This document shows, in pieces, positions 13,061-25,035 of a stretch of 64,000 bases of DNA; within the stretch, counting starts at the first letter, position 1, and each line of letters opens with the position of its first letter. The stretch is from Caprella mutica (lineage: Eukaryota > Arthropoda > Malacostraca > Amphipoda > Caprellidae), in contig CANNZV010000113.1 of NCBI GenBank assembly GCA_947561585.1, forward strand, positions 301,999 through 365,998, in the 5' to 3' direction. Position numbers and translations under genes: made by a program. The notes under the pieces were generated by a model. It saw only the letters and a program-made list of their open reading frames with translations, was not told where the DNA came from and ran no database searches.

Positions 13061-13642
13061 TGCATTGCCCGCCACTGGAATAATGTACATTGCCCGCCAC
13101 TGCAAGAGCGTGCATTGCCCGCCACTGGATGCCCGCCACAAGAAGAGCGTGCATTGCCCTCCACTTGAAGAGTGTGCATTGCTCTCCACGGGAAGACCGT
13201 GTATTGTCCGTCACGGGAAGAGCGTGTATTGCCCGCCATGGGAAGACCGTGTATTACCCGCCACGGGAAGACCGTGTATTGTCCGCCACGGGAAGACCGT
13301 GTATTGCCCGCCATGGGAGGAGTGTGTATTGCCCGCCACTGCAAGAGCGTGTATGCCCGCCACTGCAAGAGCGTGCATTACCCGCCACTGCAAGAGCGTG
13401 CATTGCCCGCCACTGCACGAGCGTGCATTGCCCGCCACTGCAAGAGCGTGTATTGCCCGCCACTGCAAGAGCGTGCATTGCCCGCCACTGCAAGAGCGTG
13501 TATTGCCCGCCACTGCACGAGCGTGCATTGCCCGCCACTGCAAGAGCGTTTATTGCCCGCCACTGCAAGAGCGTTTATTGCCCGCCACTGCAAGAGCGTG
13601 TATTGCCCGCCACTGCACGAGCGTGCATTGCCCGCCACTGCT
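13061..13642. repeat. 25-bp GC-richer minisatellite, ~23 copies
   Basis: The unit is CCCGCCACTGCAAGAGCGTG plus TATTG. The left third is more diverged (GGGAAGACCGTG variants). It is much more GC-rich than its surroundings. Open frames exist in several phases on both strands because the unit lacks stop codons; this is not evidence of coding. Confidence 0.95.
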
Positions 13643-14610
13643 CCATGGAGGTCACCAGCGGCTGGCTAAGTAAGTCTCCGTCTGCCCCATAGGATGAATG
13701 TCTCCAAATACGTCAGTAGCCGGGAAAAATAAGTTCAAATTATTAGCCTCGTATATATGGAGTTAAATCGGAGACAATGCTGTAAAATGCCATAGATTTA
13801 GCGCCAGCAGCCGAGCTAATTGGTGTATTTAGATAGCCAGAGGACTGATAAGAGCCAAGGGATGTAGCTAGTTTATCATCTTCGTGACGAAGGAGATGCG
13901 CACACACTGGGCTATGAGCACAGAGATACACAAGCCAATTAGACATTATATAGGCAAGATATGGTATGAAAAGAGGAGGGAGACACGCACAAACACACGC
14001 ACGCACAGCTCTGAGAGGGGGGCGAGGGGAGGGGTGAGCGAGTAGTTCCCGCGTGGATCAATAACAAGCTAGAGAATTCTATATATATACACATTGTATA
14101 CGTACGTAGATCTGAAGGAGAGAACTCTCGTACTGAAAGGCTACGTCAAACGCCAAGGGGTTACAATAGCCTTTTATTGAAATCTGTATATGAAAGAACT
14201 TGCAAATAACTACAACTAGAGGACAATGAGAGGTAAGGGAACTAATTCCATGTAGCTACATCATTTTGATGCATTCGGTGGTAATGCGTGCAGACTGTAT
14301 CTGAGAGAAGTGATACACTGAGAGAAATGACAAGTAGATACACTACTGTATACACTCTCGCACAGTTACGTAAACTTTACAAAAAATAATAACATTGATT
14401 GGTTAAACTAACAATTCTCAGTGTGAATGGGCCCAGTGAGAGAACTGTAAAAACTAATTAAATTACGTAATAAAAGAAATACATGAAATCACGAAAATGT
14501 ATTTGAGTACAACATTGAAAGAAAAAATCTAATGAAGGGATGATAAATAATTGCTAAAATAAAGATAGGCATATACTGTAGAGTGGTATAGTTTTCCTCT
14601 ACTAAATGTA
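13643..14610. other. Unassigned sequence, no gene seen
   Basis: Contains a short CACACGCACGCAC tract near 13990. Otherwise nothing recognised. Confidence 0.4.
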
Positions 14611-14739
14611 GGGTAATTTACGAATTATTAGTCTGTTTCACATCTCCGGTCATATAAGAAAAATTAAATTATTATTATTATACCGTATTATGTCATATGA
14701 GCGAAGAGTTGTAGCGACCGCTAATTCGTAAGTTACCCC
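14611..14739. mobile_element. TA-flanked MITE, family M, copy 3
   Basis: Left end TA|GGGTAATTTACGAATTATTA; right end CTAATTCGTAAGTTACCCC. The right TA has mutated. The interior is short and AT-rich. Confidence 0.8.
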
Positions 14740-14805
14740 ACTCATTTAGCGAGAGCGACCACCCTAAGCGTTTTGTTTACACCGTATATATGGGGTAGCG
14801 ATAGG

Positions 14806-15033
14806 AACACTGAAGTGCATCTACGAAACAGTAAAGTGCATCTACGAAACACTAAAGTGCATCTACGAAACAGTAAAGTGCATCTACGAAACACTAAAGT
14901 GCATCTACGAAACAGTAAAGTGCATCTACGAAACACTAAAGTGCATCCACGAAACACTAAAGTACATCCACGAAACACTGAAGTGCATCTACGAAACACT
15001 GAAGTGCATCTACGAAACACTAAAGTACATCTA
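14806..15033. repeat. 21-bp minisatellite, ~11 copies
   Basis: The unit is ACTAAAGTGCATCTACGAAAC. ACTAAAG and AGTAAAG copies alternate in the first half, suggesting a 42-bp dimer stage in its growth. Confidence 0.94.
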
Positions 15034-15146
15034 CGCCCCTCAAACAGGTAACATTAGACAACACAAACTGAACAATATCATTTACTCGAAAAGAACACCC
15101 CAAAGAATCAATAGTTGCAACTTTAATGAAATAAAAGTAAAGAAAT

Positions 15147-15272
15147 GGGCTAAGCTCCGAGTTATCAAACGGTTCCACATTTACGACTATACAGGGACAA
15201 ATATATATAGGAATATATTTCTTATATAGCTAATCGAAAATGTGGAAGAGTTCGATAACTTGAAAGTTACCC
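15147..15272. mobile_element. Family M MITE, copy 4 (diverged)
   Basis: Left arm GGGCTAAGCTCCGAGTTATC; right arm GATAACTTGAAAGTTACCC followed by TA. The arms still pair around TTCCACATTT / AAAATGTGGAA. Confidence 0.7.
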
Positions 15273-15284
15273 TAGAGTTTACTA

Positions 15285-15465
15285 AGTGTGTTGTACAAAC
15301 ATATTATCAGACAGTTCCACATTTTCGGTCATATAAGAAAAATATATAAAATTTAATAATTTAAATAGTTCATTGGTAATTAAAAAATCAGTTGAAGTAT
15401 TAAATTATCTATATATTTTTATATGACCGGAAAGGTCTAGTTGTCCAATAATTCGTAAGTTAGCC
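15285..15465. mobile_element. Family M MITE, copy 5 (left end degraded)
   Basis: The inner left arm ACAGTTCCACATTTTCGGTC is clear, but the outer left end is not. The right end is AATTCGTAAGTTAGCC followed by TA at 15466-15467. Confidence 0.68.
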
Positions 15466-15599
15466 TATATTTACAACACTATCAGCCCTATTGAGAGTTC
15501 TATAGGCCCGGTGAGTGAAGTATGAGATAACCAGTGATAGAGTGAGTGAATGCTATCTAGCTATGAGTAGTACATGCTACTTAAATGGTTACCATAGGG

Positions 15600-16209
15600 A
15601 CTATTGGGGCAATAGTTATACTATTGGGGCAATAGTCATCTAACTATTGGGGCAATAGTCATCTAACTATTAGGGCAATAGTCATCTAACTATTAGGGCA
15701 ATAGTCATCTAACTATTGGGGCAATAGTCATCTAACTATTAGGGCAATAGTCATCTAACTATTAGGGCAATAGTCATCTAACTATTAGGGCAATAGTCAT
15801 CTAACTATTAGGGCAATAGTCATCTAACTATTAGAGCAATAGTCATCTAACTATTAGGGCAATAGTCATCTAACTATTGGGACAATAGTCATCTAACTAT
15901 TAGGGCAATAGTCATCTAACTATTAGGGCAATAGTCATCTAACTATTAGGGCAATAGTCATCTAACTATTAGGGCAATAGTCATCTAACTATTAGGGCAA
16001 TAGTCATCTAACTATTGGGGCAATAGTCATCTAACTATTAGGGCAATAGTCATCTAACTATTAGGGCAATAGTCATCCAACTATTGAGGCAATAGTCATC
16101 CAACTATTAGGGCAATAGTCATCCAACTATTGAGGCAATAGTCATCTAACTATTAGGGCAATAGTCATCCAACTATTGAGGCAATAGTCATCTAACTATT
16201 GATGCAATA
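15600..16209. repeat. 23-bp minisatellite (left part), ~26 copies
   Basis: The unit is TAGGGCAATAGTCATCTAAC plus TAT. It is interrupted by a retroposon at 16210 and resumes at 16716-16830 in more degraded form. Confidence 0.95.
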
Positions 16210-16715
16210 TTTATTATTTATTTTAGTAGGGGTTTAACGTCTGCTTCGGAACCAAAGGTCATATCGCTGACGTCAAAAGGAAATTAAATACAAGGGACTG
16301 GAAGAAGCAGTCAGAGAGGAAAGTGGCTCCATGAACAAAGTCACTTACCACCGTCGGTGACAATGCTCATGGATGCAGAAAAGCTACTCCGTGAATGCAG
16401 TCACTTACCAAGGAATGTGACGAAACGGGACACAAGCACCGGTGGCTGCACTCACGGATGGAAGAGGAAAATGAAGAGGTGATAGTAAATGAAGCCTACG
16501 AGCCTACCTAACACAAAATCTAAGACCTCGTAGTTGAAGAGCATAACCCTAGCGCTATCCTCTAAAACTGCAAGTAGCGTTAAAAAAATGATAAACATGG
16601 TAAAAATGAAAAAAGACAATCCATAATCCAAATTACAACAGTTCGGGGCCCAAGGGACGCCACGCCCCTTCTCTTCCATTCACCACAGACAGCTTCAGGA
16701 TAGAGAACCTGGGGG
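16210..16715 (-). mobile_element. SINE-like retroposon A, full copy, inserted in a minisatellite
   Basis: A 506-bp insert is flanked by identical 14-bp copies of CTATTGATGCAATA (16196-16209 and 16716-16729). The duplication length fits LINE-type target-primed insertion. The left end is T-rich, so on the minus strand the element ends in an A-rich AATAAATAATAAA tail. A second copy lacking one end is at 43796-44222. A 75-codon minus-strand frame (16452-16679) has a hydrophobic core. It is not obviously a known protein and could be incidental or part of a captured transcript. Confidence 0.8.
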
Positions 16716-16830
16716 CTATTGATGCAATAGTCATCTAACTATTGAGGCAATAGTACCTAACTTTTTACGCAATAGTCACCCAACTATTGAGGCAATAGTC
16801 CTATTTTATGTTCGCAATAGTCACTCAGAT
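16716..16830. repeat. 23-bp minisatellite (right part)
   Basis: Continuation of the 15600 array beyond the retroposon, with diverged copies such as CAATAGTCACCCAACTATTG. Confidence 0.85.
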
Positions 16831-17010
16831 GTAAAATTTATGCCAAGTGACAATTTGTCAAAATCGAAAATTAATTTCCGTATGTAGTCTTTTATTTTTT
16901 TACTTTACTGCCATGTCAATGAAAGTAAAGAACATGCAGTTACACAAATTCATCTCTATGTTACTCTGTTCTTAGCTTAAATTGATATTAATGAAGCTAA
17001 AAAAGAGGCA

Positions 17011-17131
17011 GGGTAAGTTACGAATTATCGGTCAGTGCCACATCTTCGGTCAGTAAATAAAGTAATTATTACTATAGTTTTTTCTTATATGACAGAAGAT
17101 GTGAAGCTAATCAATAATTCGTAACTTAGCC
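17011..17131. mobile_element. TA-flanked MITE, family M, copy 6
   Basis: A short 121-bp copy. Left GGGTAAGTTACGAATTATCG; right AATTCGTAACTTAGCC then TA (17132-17133). It carries both the GG|GTAAGT and TTAG| terminal motifs. Confidence 0.85.
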
Positions 17132-17133
17132 TA

Positions 17134-18347
17134 TTACTCGTACCTATGAGATAGGGTAAGTCACAAATACCAGATTCAATTGAATAATGTTCAAAAATAG
17201 CATCAAAATATGTTCCAATATTTTGATGAGTTTCTTAATATCCATTATTTAATTAACATCTGCTAATTGTCACTCTAACACTGTAAAAAAGTACAGCAAT
17301 TAATAATATTAACCGGAATATTAATGATAGTCGGGAAATAAGAGGAAACATCCTTTCCAATAAGTACAGAGAATAAAAACAAATGACATTCAATCTAATT
17401 TATTCGATGCTAGCAATAATAATGTATCTTAAGCTAATAAATTAGAATAGTTTGGCACTGCTTATGAATTGATAGAATATTATTTATTGCTGCCATTTAT
17501 AACGGTGTCGAGTTAAACAAATATATTAGCATTTGGTTGAGGCACTTAGTTATTTTCTTTGATTTGCCTACCACACTCGACTAGATAGATACTTTACTGA
17601 TAGCTAACGAAATGAAGTAGAACATCACATTGCACTAAAACACATTCATTCTAATGATTAAGTAAGTGGTTATTCTAAAAGTCTAAAATAAGTGGTTAAA
17701 TGAACGCTAAATGTAAATGGTGAAAAGTTATCCCCCTAGTGGTTTGCTTAACGATTAAAAATCATTTTAATTGATGTAATATGCACGCGTTTTTTGTGAA
17801 AAGTAATGGTAGAGGAAGAAGCAGATAGAGTTCACAGTGGAGAGTTTTAACTAATGATGGTGATATGCTGCATCATGCTACTTTGTTATAGCAATAAGGT
17901 GAGCACTATTGCACAACACTTTGTTATAGCAATAAGGTGAGCACTATTGCTTAGTACTCTGTTATGTATTGGACAGCTAGAACATTTAAATACTTTAACG
18001 CAGAGAAAAAAGTGAATATAAGTGTGTTTGCGCTATCTAATTAATAGTGAAACAAAGAATAATTTGAAAGATGAGCAAAGCAAATAAAACTGATGCTAAG
18101 ACTCGATAGGCTAAGCAATGCACGTAACTACTCTGCGTAAACATGACTCATACACATTAAATCAATCGGGAGTATTGGCATCTAGTGTTACAAACATCTA
18201 TATTATTGAACACCAAACACAATGCCGAGGAATGATTGCTAATTCTATTGATTCACTGAACCAACATTATTACAATGAGACCTTCTGTATCACCGCACAA
18301 TAAAAATAACATAAAAACATTTTTCACACTCCTAAACAGTCTATATA
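17134..18347. other. AT-rich sequence with one local duplication
   Basis: A ~41-bp sequence containing TTTGTTATAGCAATAAGG is present twice between about 17880 and 17960. A short GCATCAAAATAT/ATATTTTGATG inverted repeat lies near 17200. No gene seen. Confidence 0.5.
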
Positions 18348-18545
18348 GGATCGTAAGTTTCGAATTGTCGGTTCCACATATTCGATATGATGTACATATT
18401 ATAAAAAATAGTATAATGATTATTATTCAACTTTAATTGGTGACACGGATACCAATTAAAGTAACGAGTTAACTAATCATTATAATCAAAAACAGTTATA
18501 AGAAGATCGAAAATGTGGAACAAAACACTAATAACGAAGTTACCC
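18348..18545. mobile_element. TA-flanked MITE, family M, copy 7 (diverged)
   Basis: TA precedes GGATCGTAAGTTTCGAATTG, and GAAGTTACCC is followed by TA (18546-18547). The interior has ATACCAATTAAAGTAACGAG, shared with other copies. Confidence 0.72.
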
Positions 18546-18547
18546 TA

Positions 18548-20473
18548 ACACCACACACTGTCCTAAATGAGAACAGAGTAGAGAAAATAAGTAGGTATGG
18601 TTGAAGTTAATAAAGCTCACTAATGATATCGCTAGCAGGACATAAATATTAAGCCAGCCATTACTCACCCATATACGCAATTAAAACCCCACTAACGCTC
18701 TCTATGCATCTGTATACCTCATTATTTTGCATGCTAAAATACAATTACTAGCATTATTGAGACAGTAATGGAATAAATTAAAAGAAACAACCACAAGATA
18801 GTTATACCATGAAAGAAAAACACAAATACGTCTTTTTAATAAGCAGTTTGTAAATATGAAGTACAAATGTACACTGCAATGAAATTCTAGAGAACTGAAT
18901 ATTATTTCACATGATATATAGCTATTTCTTTTGATATCACTGATATCGATATCACCTTCTGTATCACACATTAATGCATAAATTATCATCTTTGAAAGAT
19001 TTTATTCAATTATAATTCTCATCAACATTCTTTCCATTGAATAATACATTTTTTTCTGGTTTCTTCCAAGCAAATCAAGGAAAGTATTATAAATGTAATC
19101 ATGTACATATAATGACAGTGTGCTGATGATGCTGCAATGTACTACAGTGCTGGCTGTGAAATACACCACATCAAACATATCACAAACATCTGCAAAGAAA
19201 AACTTCTACACATCATTTTCATAATCTACTCAATAATAACTAACTAACTAAGAAGAACTCACTAGTGTATGTTTCTATTGATCAAAGCAAACAATTAAAC
19301 TAACTATAAACTTAGTATTGAAAGTCTATTTTGAAGATAGAACACAGATATGTATAACAACGGCATATTCTTATAGTTTACCGATTCTAAAATTGACGCT
19401 ATTTTGAACTATAAGATACTTTGAATGTGATTTCACGAATAGAAAAGTGTATCTAATATTGAGAGCAACAAAGCGACTCGTTCATTTCTCTCAGTTTATA
19501 TTTATATAATGTCTTATGAAATGGTTTTCTTTTTTGGATCATTGATAAACACAGTGTTTGGATGGAAAGTTAGATTAGAGCACCTGAAGATGTGAATGGA
19601 TAGCAAAGGTGAATGCCTTCAGCTGAATTTTTGTCTTGCCTTTTCTAAATTAGGCAAGAAAAACACAGTTCGAAAACGCAGAACTTCGACAACCTCCATC
19701 TTCTAGAACTGTAAACATTTTTGGAAAATTTTCTAGTGTGCCATAAAACATAGCGAAGTATTAAACACCTCAACTTTTTATCGAATCATACGATGAGGTA
19801 CTTACATCCTCTACACTAGCAGCAGTCCACAGTCTGCCAAACAGTTGGTAGATAAGTAATTCATATCATTTCATTATCTTTACCTTTCTAAAGATAGCAT
19901 TTGTAATAGATAATTATTTTAGCACTTACCGAAAGCCATTTATTCACCACATTTGAAATTGAACCAAAAATGACCTTTTGTATTTCATTTCACGTTATGA
20001 AAAAACATTCTCTTTAACTCTTTAACATGAACTGTGAAGGCAGATATAAATATTCATTTTTATCCATTCTTTGGATGTGACAGTTTGAAGCAGTCACATA
20101 TCCAAATAAATATAATAGGTATCAATATATTTCCAAACCATATTAAATGTACACTTTGAAATTTGAAAAACGTTTGAAAATGAAGACCATTTTTTGGTAA
20201 CAATTAGTGAATTGCAAGATAATCCAAACAAATGACACTATAAAGGAAAACATTCTGCAATGTAATTGCCGAACATATGTGTAATTTGTTGATAATTTAG
20301 GCAAAGCATCTGAAAGCATTACTTAGTGTGCAATAATAGCTTCATTTCCAGTGTAGAACTATAACCAATGATTAGAAAGATAGAACACAATGTCATAAAC
20401 ACCACACAGTGAAGATGCATCATATCAACACAGCTATAAACAACAATACAACTTAAATAACTAATGAAATGTA
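18548..20473. other. 1.9 kb AT-rich sequence without recognised gene
   Basis: Only short random open frames. No repeat, RNA gene or splice-linked exons recognised. Confidence 0.45.
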
Positions 20474-20665
20474 GGGTAAGTTACGAATTAAAGGTCCCTT
20501 TCACATCTTCGGTCATATAAGAAAAAAATATGTAATAATTATTATTCAATTTGTATCCATGATACCTGCATATATCATGGATACCAATGAAAATAAACTA
20601 AGAGTTATTATACTTTTTTTATAAGACCGAAGATGTGAAACCGACTGATAATTCGTAACTTAGCC
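20474..20665. mobile_element. TA-flanked MITE, family M, copy 8
   Basis: TA|GGGTAAGTTACGAATTA on the left and AATTCGTAACTTAGCC|TA on the right, with a palindromic TATCCATGATACC-type centre. A good reference copy, carrying both splice-like termini. Confidence 0.88.
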
Positions 20666-20748
20666 TAGTATTAGTAATAGCTTAGCAATTTGTGAAATGC
20701 TCTAGAAACAGCAGAGCCCGAGGTAGTAGGTGCCTCTCTGAACATCTC

Positions 20749-21255
20749 CGTTATTGCTGTAGGTACAGACAAGAGTGTATCTTACAGTATTGCTGTAGGT
20801 ACAGACAAGAGTGTATCTTACAGTATTGCTGTAGGTACAGACAAGAGTGTATCTTACAGTATTGCTGTAGGTACAGACAAGAGTGTATCTTACAGTATCG
20901 CTGTAGGTACAGACAAGAGTGTATCTTACAGTATTGCTGTAGGTACAGACAAGAGTTTATCTCACAGTATCGCTGTAGGTACAGACAAGAGTGTATCTTA
21001 CAGTATTGCTGTAGGTACAGACAAGAGTGTATCTCACAGTATCGCTGTAGGTACAGACAAGAGTTTATCTTACAGTATTGCTGTAGGTACAGACAAGAGT
21101 GTATCTTACAGTATCGCTGTAGCTACAGACAAGAGTGTATCTTACAGTATCGCTGTAGGTACAGACAAGAGTGTATCTCACAGTATTGCTGTAGGTACAG
21201 ACAAGAGTTTATCTTACAGTATCGCTGTAGCTACAGACAAAAGTGTATCTTAGAG
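20749..21255. repeat. 36-bp minisatellite, 14 copies
   Basis: The unit is TGCTGTAGGTACAGACAAG followed by AGTGTATCTTACAGTAT. Because 36 is divisible by three, an open + frame (20692-21339) reads a 12-residue YCCRYRQECILQ repeat. The flanks show no domain or conserved context, so coding is not supported. Confidence 0.95.
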
Positions 21256-22085
21256 TATTGCCCCAAGACACTTCCATTCATTTTATACCAACAAACTTTC
21301 TCAGAAACCGGAGAAAAAACTCTGAATGGACCAAGATGATGACAGAATGTGCGCATTTTTTGAGCAGTCTCTTATGTAACATCGACATGATAGCTACTGA
21401 AATTGTAACTGCTTCAAGTAATACATGTGTGATCATTAAAGATTTATTTCAGATGAGAGGTAGCAATCAATCATTACGCAACAGATTTGAAATACATTTC
21501 TTGCTGTGCTTCAGGCTCATGAATTAGAAAGACTATCGCCATGCAGTTATAATTAGGACAACTGCAAACAACTCTACTAATATACCTCTTCCTAAAATAT
21601 TTAATTGATTAAATCTATTCAATTTCTATTGAAATATTAGATTATTGCACAATTTGGCCAATTCCAATGGCAGAAGTTTGTATTTACTTAACCGAAACTT
21701 AAATCTTTTTAGACAGTCACGTGCATGAAGCCTTTACAGACCTGCTCTAATTATTTTCACTTCATCGAGTTAAAATAAACGGAAAATAATTATAAACTTC
21801 TTTAACAAATTCCTTCAACTATATTGAATCGCTCATTAATTCAATAACGGAACATATAAAAAATGTTCATTTTTCACTAGACAGATTGTTATTATTATCA
21901 TCCGTTTAAATTAACCATGAGTTACTAACACTGTGCAATAGATTTAAATGAACTTTTCTTGGGTAAAGAAGAGGTTAGTAAACAATAATAACATAATGGT
22001 ATGGATTCATACAAAATAATATTAGTGACTCAAAGGGCGCGTCTGTTGACTTTAATGTTATTGAAATTAATTGCGATATAAAAAG
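21256..22085. other. AT-rich sequence, no gene seen
   Basis: Nothing recognised. Confidence 0.4.
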
Positions 22086-22600
22086 ACTTCATTCTAAATC
22101 TGTAACTAAAACTTCATTCTAAATCTGTAACTAAAACTTCATTCTAAATCTGTAACTAAAACTTCATTCTAAATCTGTAACTAAAACTTCATTCTAAATC
22201 TGTAACTAAAACTTCATTCTAAATCTGTAACTAAAACTTCATTCTAAATCTGTAACTAAAACTTCATTCTAAATCTGTAACTAAAACTTCATTCTAAATC
22301 TGTAACTAAAACTTCATTCTAAATCTGTAACTAAAACTTCATTCTAAATCTGTAACTAAAACTTCATTCTAAATCTGTAACTAAAACTTCATTCTAAATC
22401 TGTAACTAAAACTTCATTCTAAATCTGTAACTAAAACTTCATTCTAAATCTGTAACTAAAACTTCATTCTAAATCTGTAACTAAAACTTCATTCTGAATC
22501 TGTAACTAAAACTTCATTCTAAATCTGTAACTAAAACTTCATTCTGAATCTGTAACTAAAACTTCATTCTGAATCTGTAACTAAAACTTCATTCTGAATC
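22086..22600. repeat. 25-bp minisatellite, ~20.5 nearly identical copies
   Basis: The unit is ACTTCATTCTAAATCTGTAA plus CTAAA. The first sixteen or so copies look identical; only an A-to-G change appears in the last few. The pattern indicates very recent expansion. Confidence 0.97.
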
Positions 22601-22711
22601 ATACCTTAAGTTTGGAATTGAGAATGTTGAGCGAGGATAAGAAAGGAAATATAAAAGTGAATTCTATTTAATTACGTGATTTTCTTCTGTAGCACACAAA
22701 GCAACCTTTAA

Positions 22712-22892
22712 GGACCCCGCACACGAGCGTCTTTTGACGTGCGTCAATTATCGCATGAACCTAAAATAGCCTTAACTATGGTACATGGACACGCATGCGT
22801 CATTTGGGCGGACGTTAAAAAGAGTTAATGAAGGGCAAACATGGACGCAAGAAAAAGACGCTGCGTCAAAAATACGCTCTGGATGGGGACCC
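22712..22892. mobile_element. PIF/Harbinger-like MITE with TAA duplication
   Basis: A 181-bp, relatively GC-rich element with ends GGACCCCGCACACGAGCG and its partner AGCGT..GGATGGGGACCC, and inner TTTGACG / GACGC arms. It is flanked by TAA at 22709-22711 and 22893-22895. Non-autonomous. Confidence 0.72.
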
Positions 22893-22895
22893 TAA

Positions 22896-23594
22896 ATGTA
22901 AAATATATACAAATATTTACAGACGTTACCTCAAGGAAAATAACTCAATAATATGAGAGATTAAAATTTACGATTGTGCAACCCCTTCCCACTTCATAAA
23001 TTTATAGTTTGCGTTAACGTCGATAAAATGTTTTAAATTTTAACACAAGAACACGCAACGTTCGATGTAAGAATTACTCATGAATGTTATCGCGCTACTA
23101 AAATTTGAACAACAATAAATGTATGATAACTACTTAAACTTCAGACTGTAGATGAGGTATAAAAAGTACTAATGCACATCAGAATCATTGAGAAAATGCA
23201 ATGCTTTTATTAGATTTCAAAGTTTTAATTAGCTTGATGTCTCCTAACAGCGACTCGTTTGTCTCATTTCATTATATGGCAACAGGGAAAACAACTCGGA
23301 AACAACACTAGAGTGAGATTAAGAAATTAGTACTTGCTTCTTACCCAAAATATTATTCTAAAAGTGAAGACAGAGGGTCAGGACGGACATGTTGAACAGC
23401 ACACAATGATTTAGAGGTGGGAAAATGTGCTAGCACGGTGATAGGACTATACCTTAGGAGACAATGGAAGTCATTGCTCTGTAGGTCTAATAATACCTTA
23501 CTTTGGTAATACAACACACTGCAACATTCCCATGCTTAGCCTAATTAATTCCTGTTATAAAATAGCTAAAATATACAGTACATTAGAAGGAATG
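22896..23594. other. AT-rich sequence, no gene seen
   Basis: Nothing recognised. Confidence 0.4.
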
Positions 23595-23760
23595 GGGTGA
23601 GTTACGAATTATCAGTCAGTTCAGCATCTTCGGCCATATATATAAGAAAAAACTATATAGTAAATATTATTTAATTTGGGGACGTTATTTTAATAATTAT
23701 TCTGTTTTTTTTTCTTTTATGACCGAAGATGTGAAACCGACCGTTAATTCGTAAGTAGCC
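23595..23760. mobile_element. TA-flanked MITE, family M, copy 9
   Basis: Left GGGTGAGTTACGAATTATC; right TTAATTCGTAAGTAGCC followed by TA (23761-23762). The left donor-like motif is GG|GTGAGT. Confidence 0.82.
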
Positions 23761-23892
23761 TATCACTGGACTTGTACTCTTTTCCCATTATTGGTACTAG
23801 GACATCAAATTAATCTGAATAAGGAGAATTTAGTGAACCCCTTGAACTTAGGAAACAACCGGAAATGAATCCACAGAGTGAACATGACACGT

Positions 23893-24340
23893 GTGAGGAT
23901 GGGGTACATGAGTGGGGAGGATGAGGTACATGAGTGGGGAGGATGAGGTACATGAGTGGGGAGGATGAGGTACATGAGAGGGGAGGATGGGGTACATGAG
24001 TGGGGAGGATGAGGTACATGAGTGGGGAGGATGAGGTACATGAGTGGGGAGGATGAGGTACATGAGTGGGGAGGATGAGGTACATGAGAGGGGAGGATGG
24101 GGTACATGAGTGGGGAGGATGAGGTACATGAGTGGGGAGGATGAGGTACATGAGTGGGGAGGATGGGGTACATGAGTGGGGAGGATGAGGTACATGAGAG
24201 GGGAGGATGAGGTACATGAGAGGGGAGGATGAGGTACATGAGAGGGGAGGATGAGGTACATGAGAGAGGAGGATGAGGTACATGAGTGGGGAGGATGGGG
24301 TACATGAGTGGGGAGGATGGGGTACATGAGTGGGGAAATG
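23893..24340. repeat. 22-bp purine-rich minisatellite, ~20 copies
   Basis: The unit is GTGGGGAGGATGAGGTACAT plus GA, with GAGGGG variants. Purine-rich, G-rich sequence continues to about 24540 without regular period. Strong strand asymmetry makes triplex or G-quadruplex formation possible. The long minus-strand HPPHSC frames are artefacts. Confidence 0.94.
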
Positions 24341-24639
24341 GAGGTAAGAAAGGGGAGAAAATGGTTGAAGGAGAGGAGAAACAGAGTAGAGTGGGGGTAA
24401 TGAGTGGGAAAACAAGGAAAAAAGCGAGTGGGGAAACAGGATGAAGAGTGAGTGGGGAAAGAGAGATTGGAGAGGGAAAAACAGGGAGAGGTGGGCGAAA
24501 GGACAGGTAATGAGTGGGATGAGAGGAGTGGGAAGATACCATACAAATAAACTGAGTGGAAACATAATGTGATAATTGCTGAGTGAATTAAATAGGAAAA
24601 TAGTTCATTGAAATTAGTTAATTGGTGCAAAGGTTCAGT

Positions 24640-25035
24640 TTATACTAATAATATCTAATAGATACAAGTAGTAAATATCTATTAGATATTAATAGTAAAT
24701 ACCTATCCATTAGATATTGATACTAATATCTTTTAGATACTTACTACTAGTAAGTAATAATATCTAATAGATATTATTAATAAATATCTATTAAATACTA
24801 ACTACCAATATCTAATAGATATTAGTATTAATATCTAATATATAGGTATTTACTATTAATATCTAATAGATATTTCTAGTAAATATCAGATATAAGTAGT
24901 AATAGTTAATACCTATTAGATATTACTACCGATATTTAATAGATATTAGTATTAATATCTAATAGATCTAATAGATAATATCTAATAGATATTAATAGTA
25001 ATATCTATTATTAATTAGATATTAGTAACAAATAT
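24640..25035. repeat. Self-complementary ATATCTAATAGATAT repeat block
   Basis: An irregular chain of TATCTAATAGATATTA motifs, each its own near-reverse complement, in both register and spacing variants. No fixed period. The block can fold into many alternative hairpins. Confidence 0.8.

Noticed and set aside
16452..16679. 75-codon hydrophobic minus-strand frame inside retroposon A
   Set aside because: The second copy at 43796 does not preserve it clearly, and no known family was recognised. Kept only as a note under the retroposon.
20692..21339. Cys-rich 215-codon frame (YCCRYRQECILQ repeat)
   Set aside because: Explained by the 36-bp repeat. Flanks are ordinary AT-rich DNA with no exon signals.
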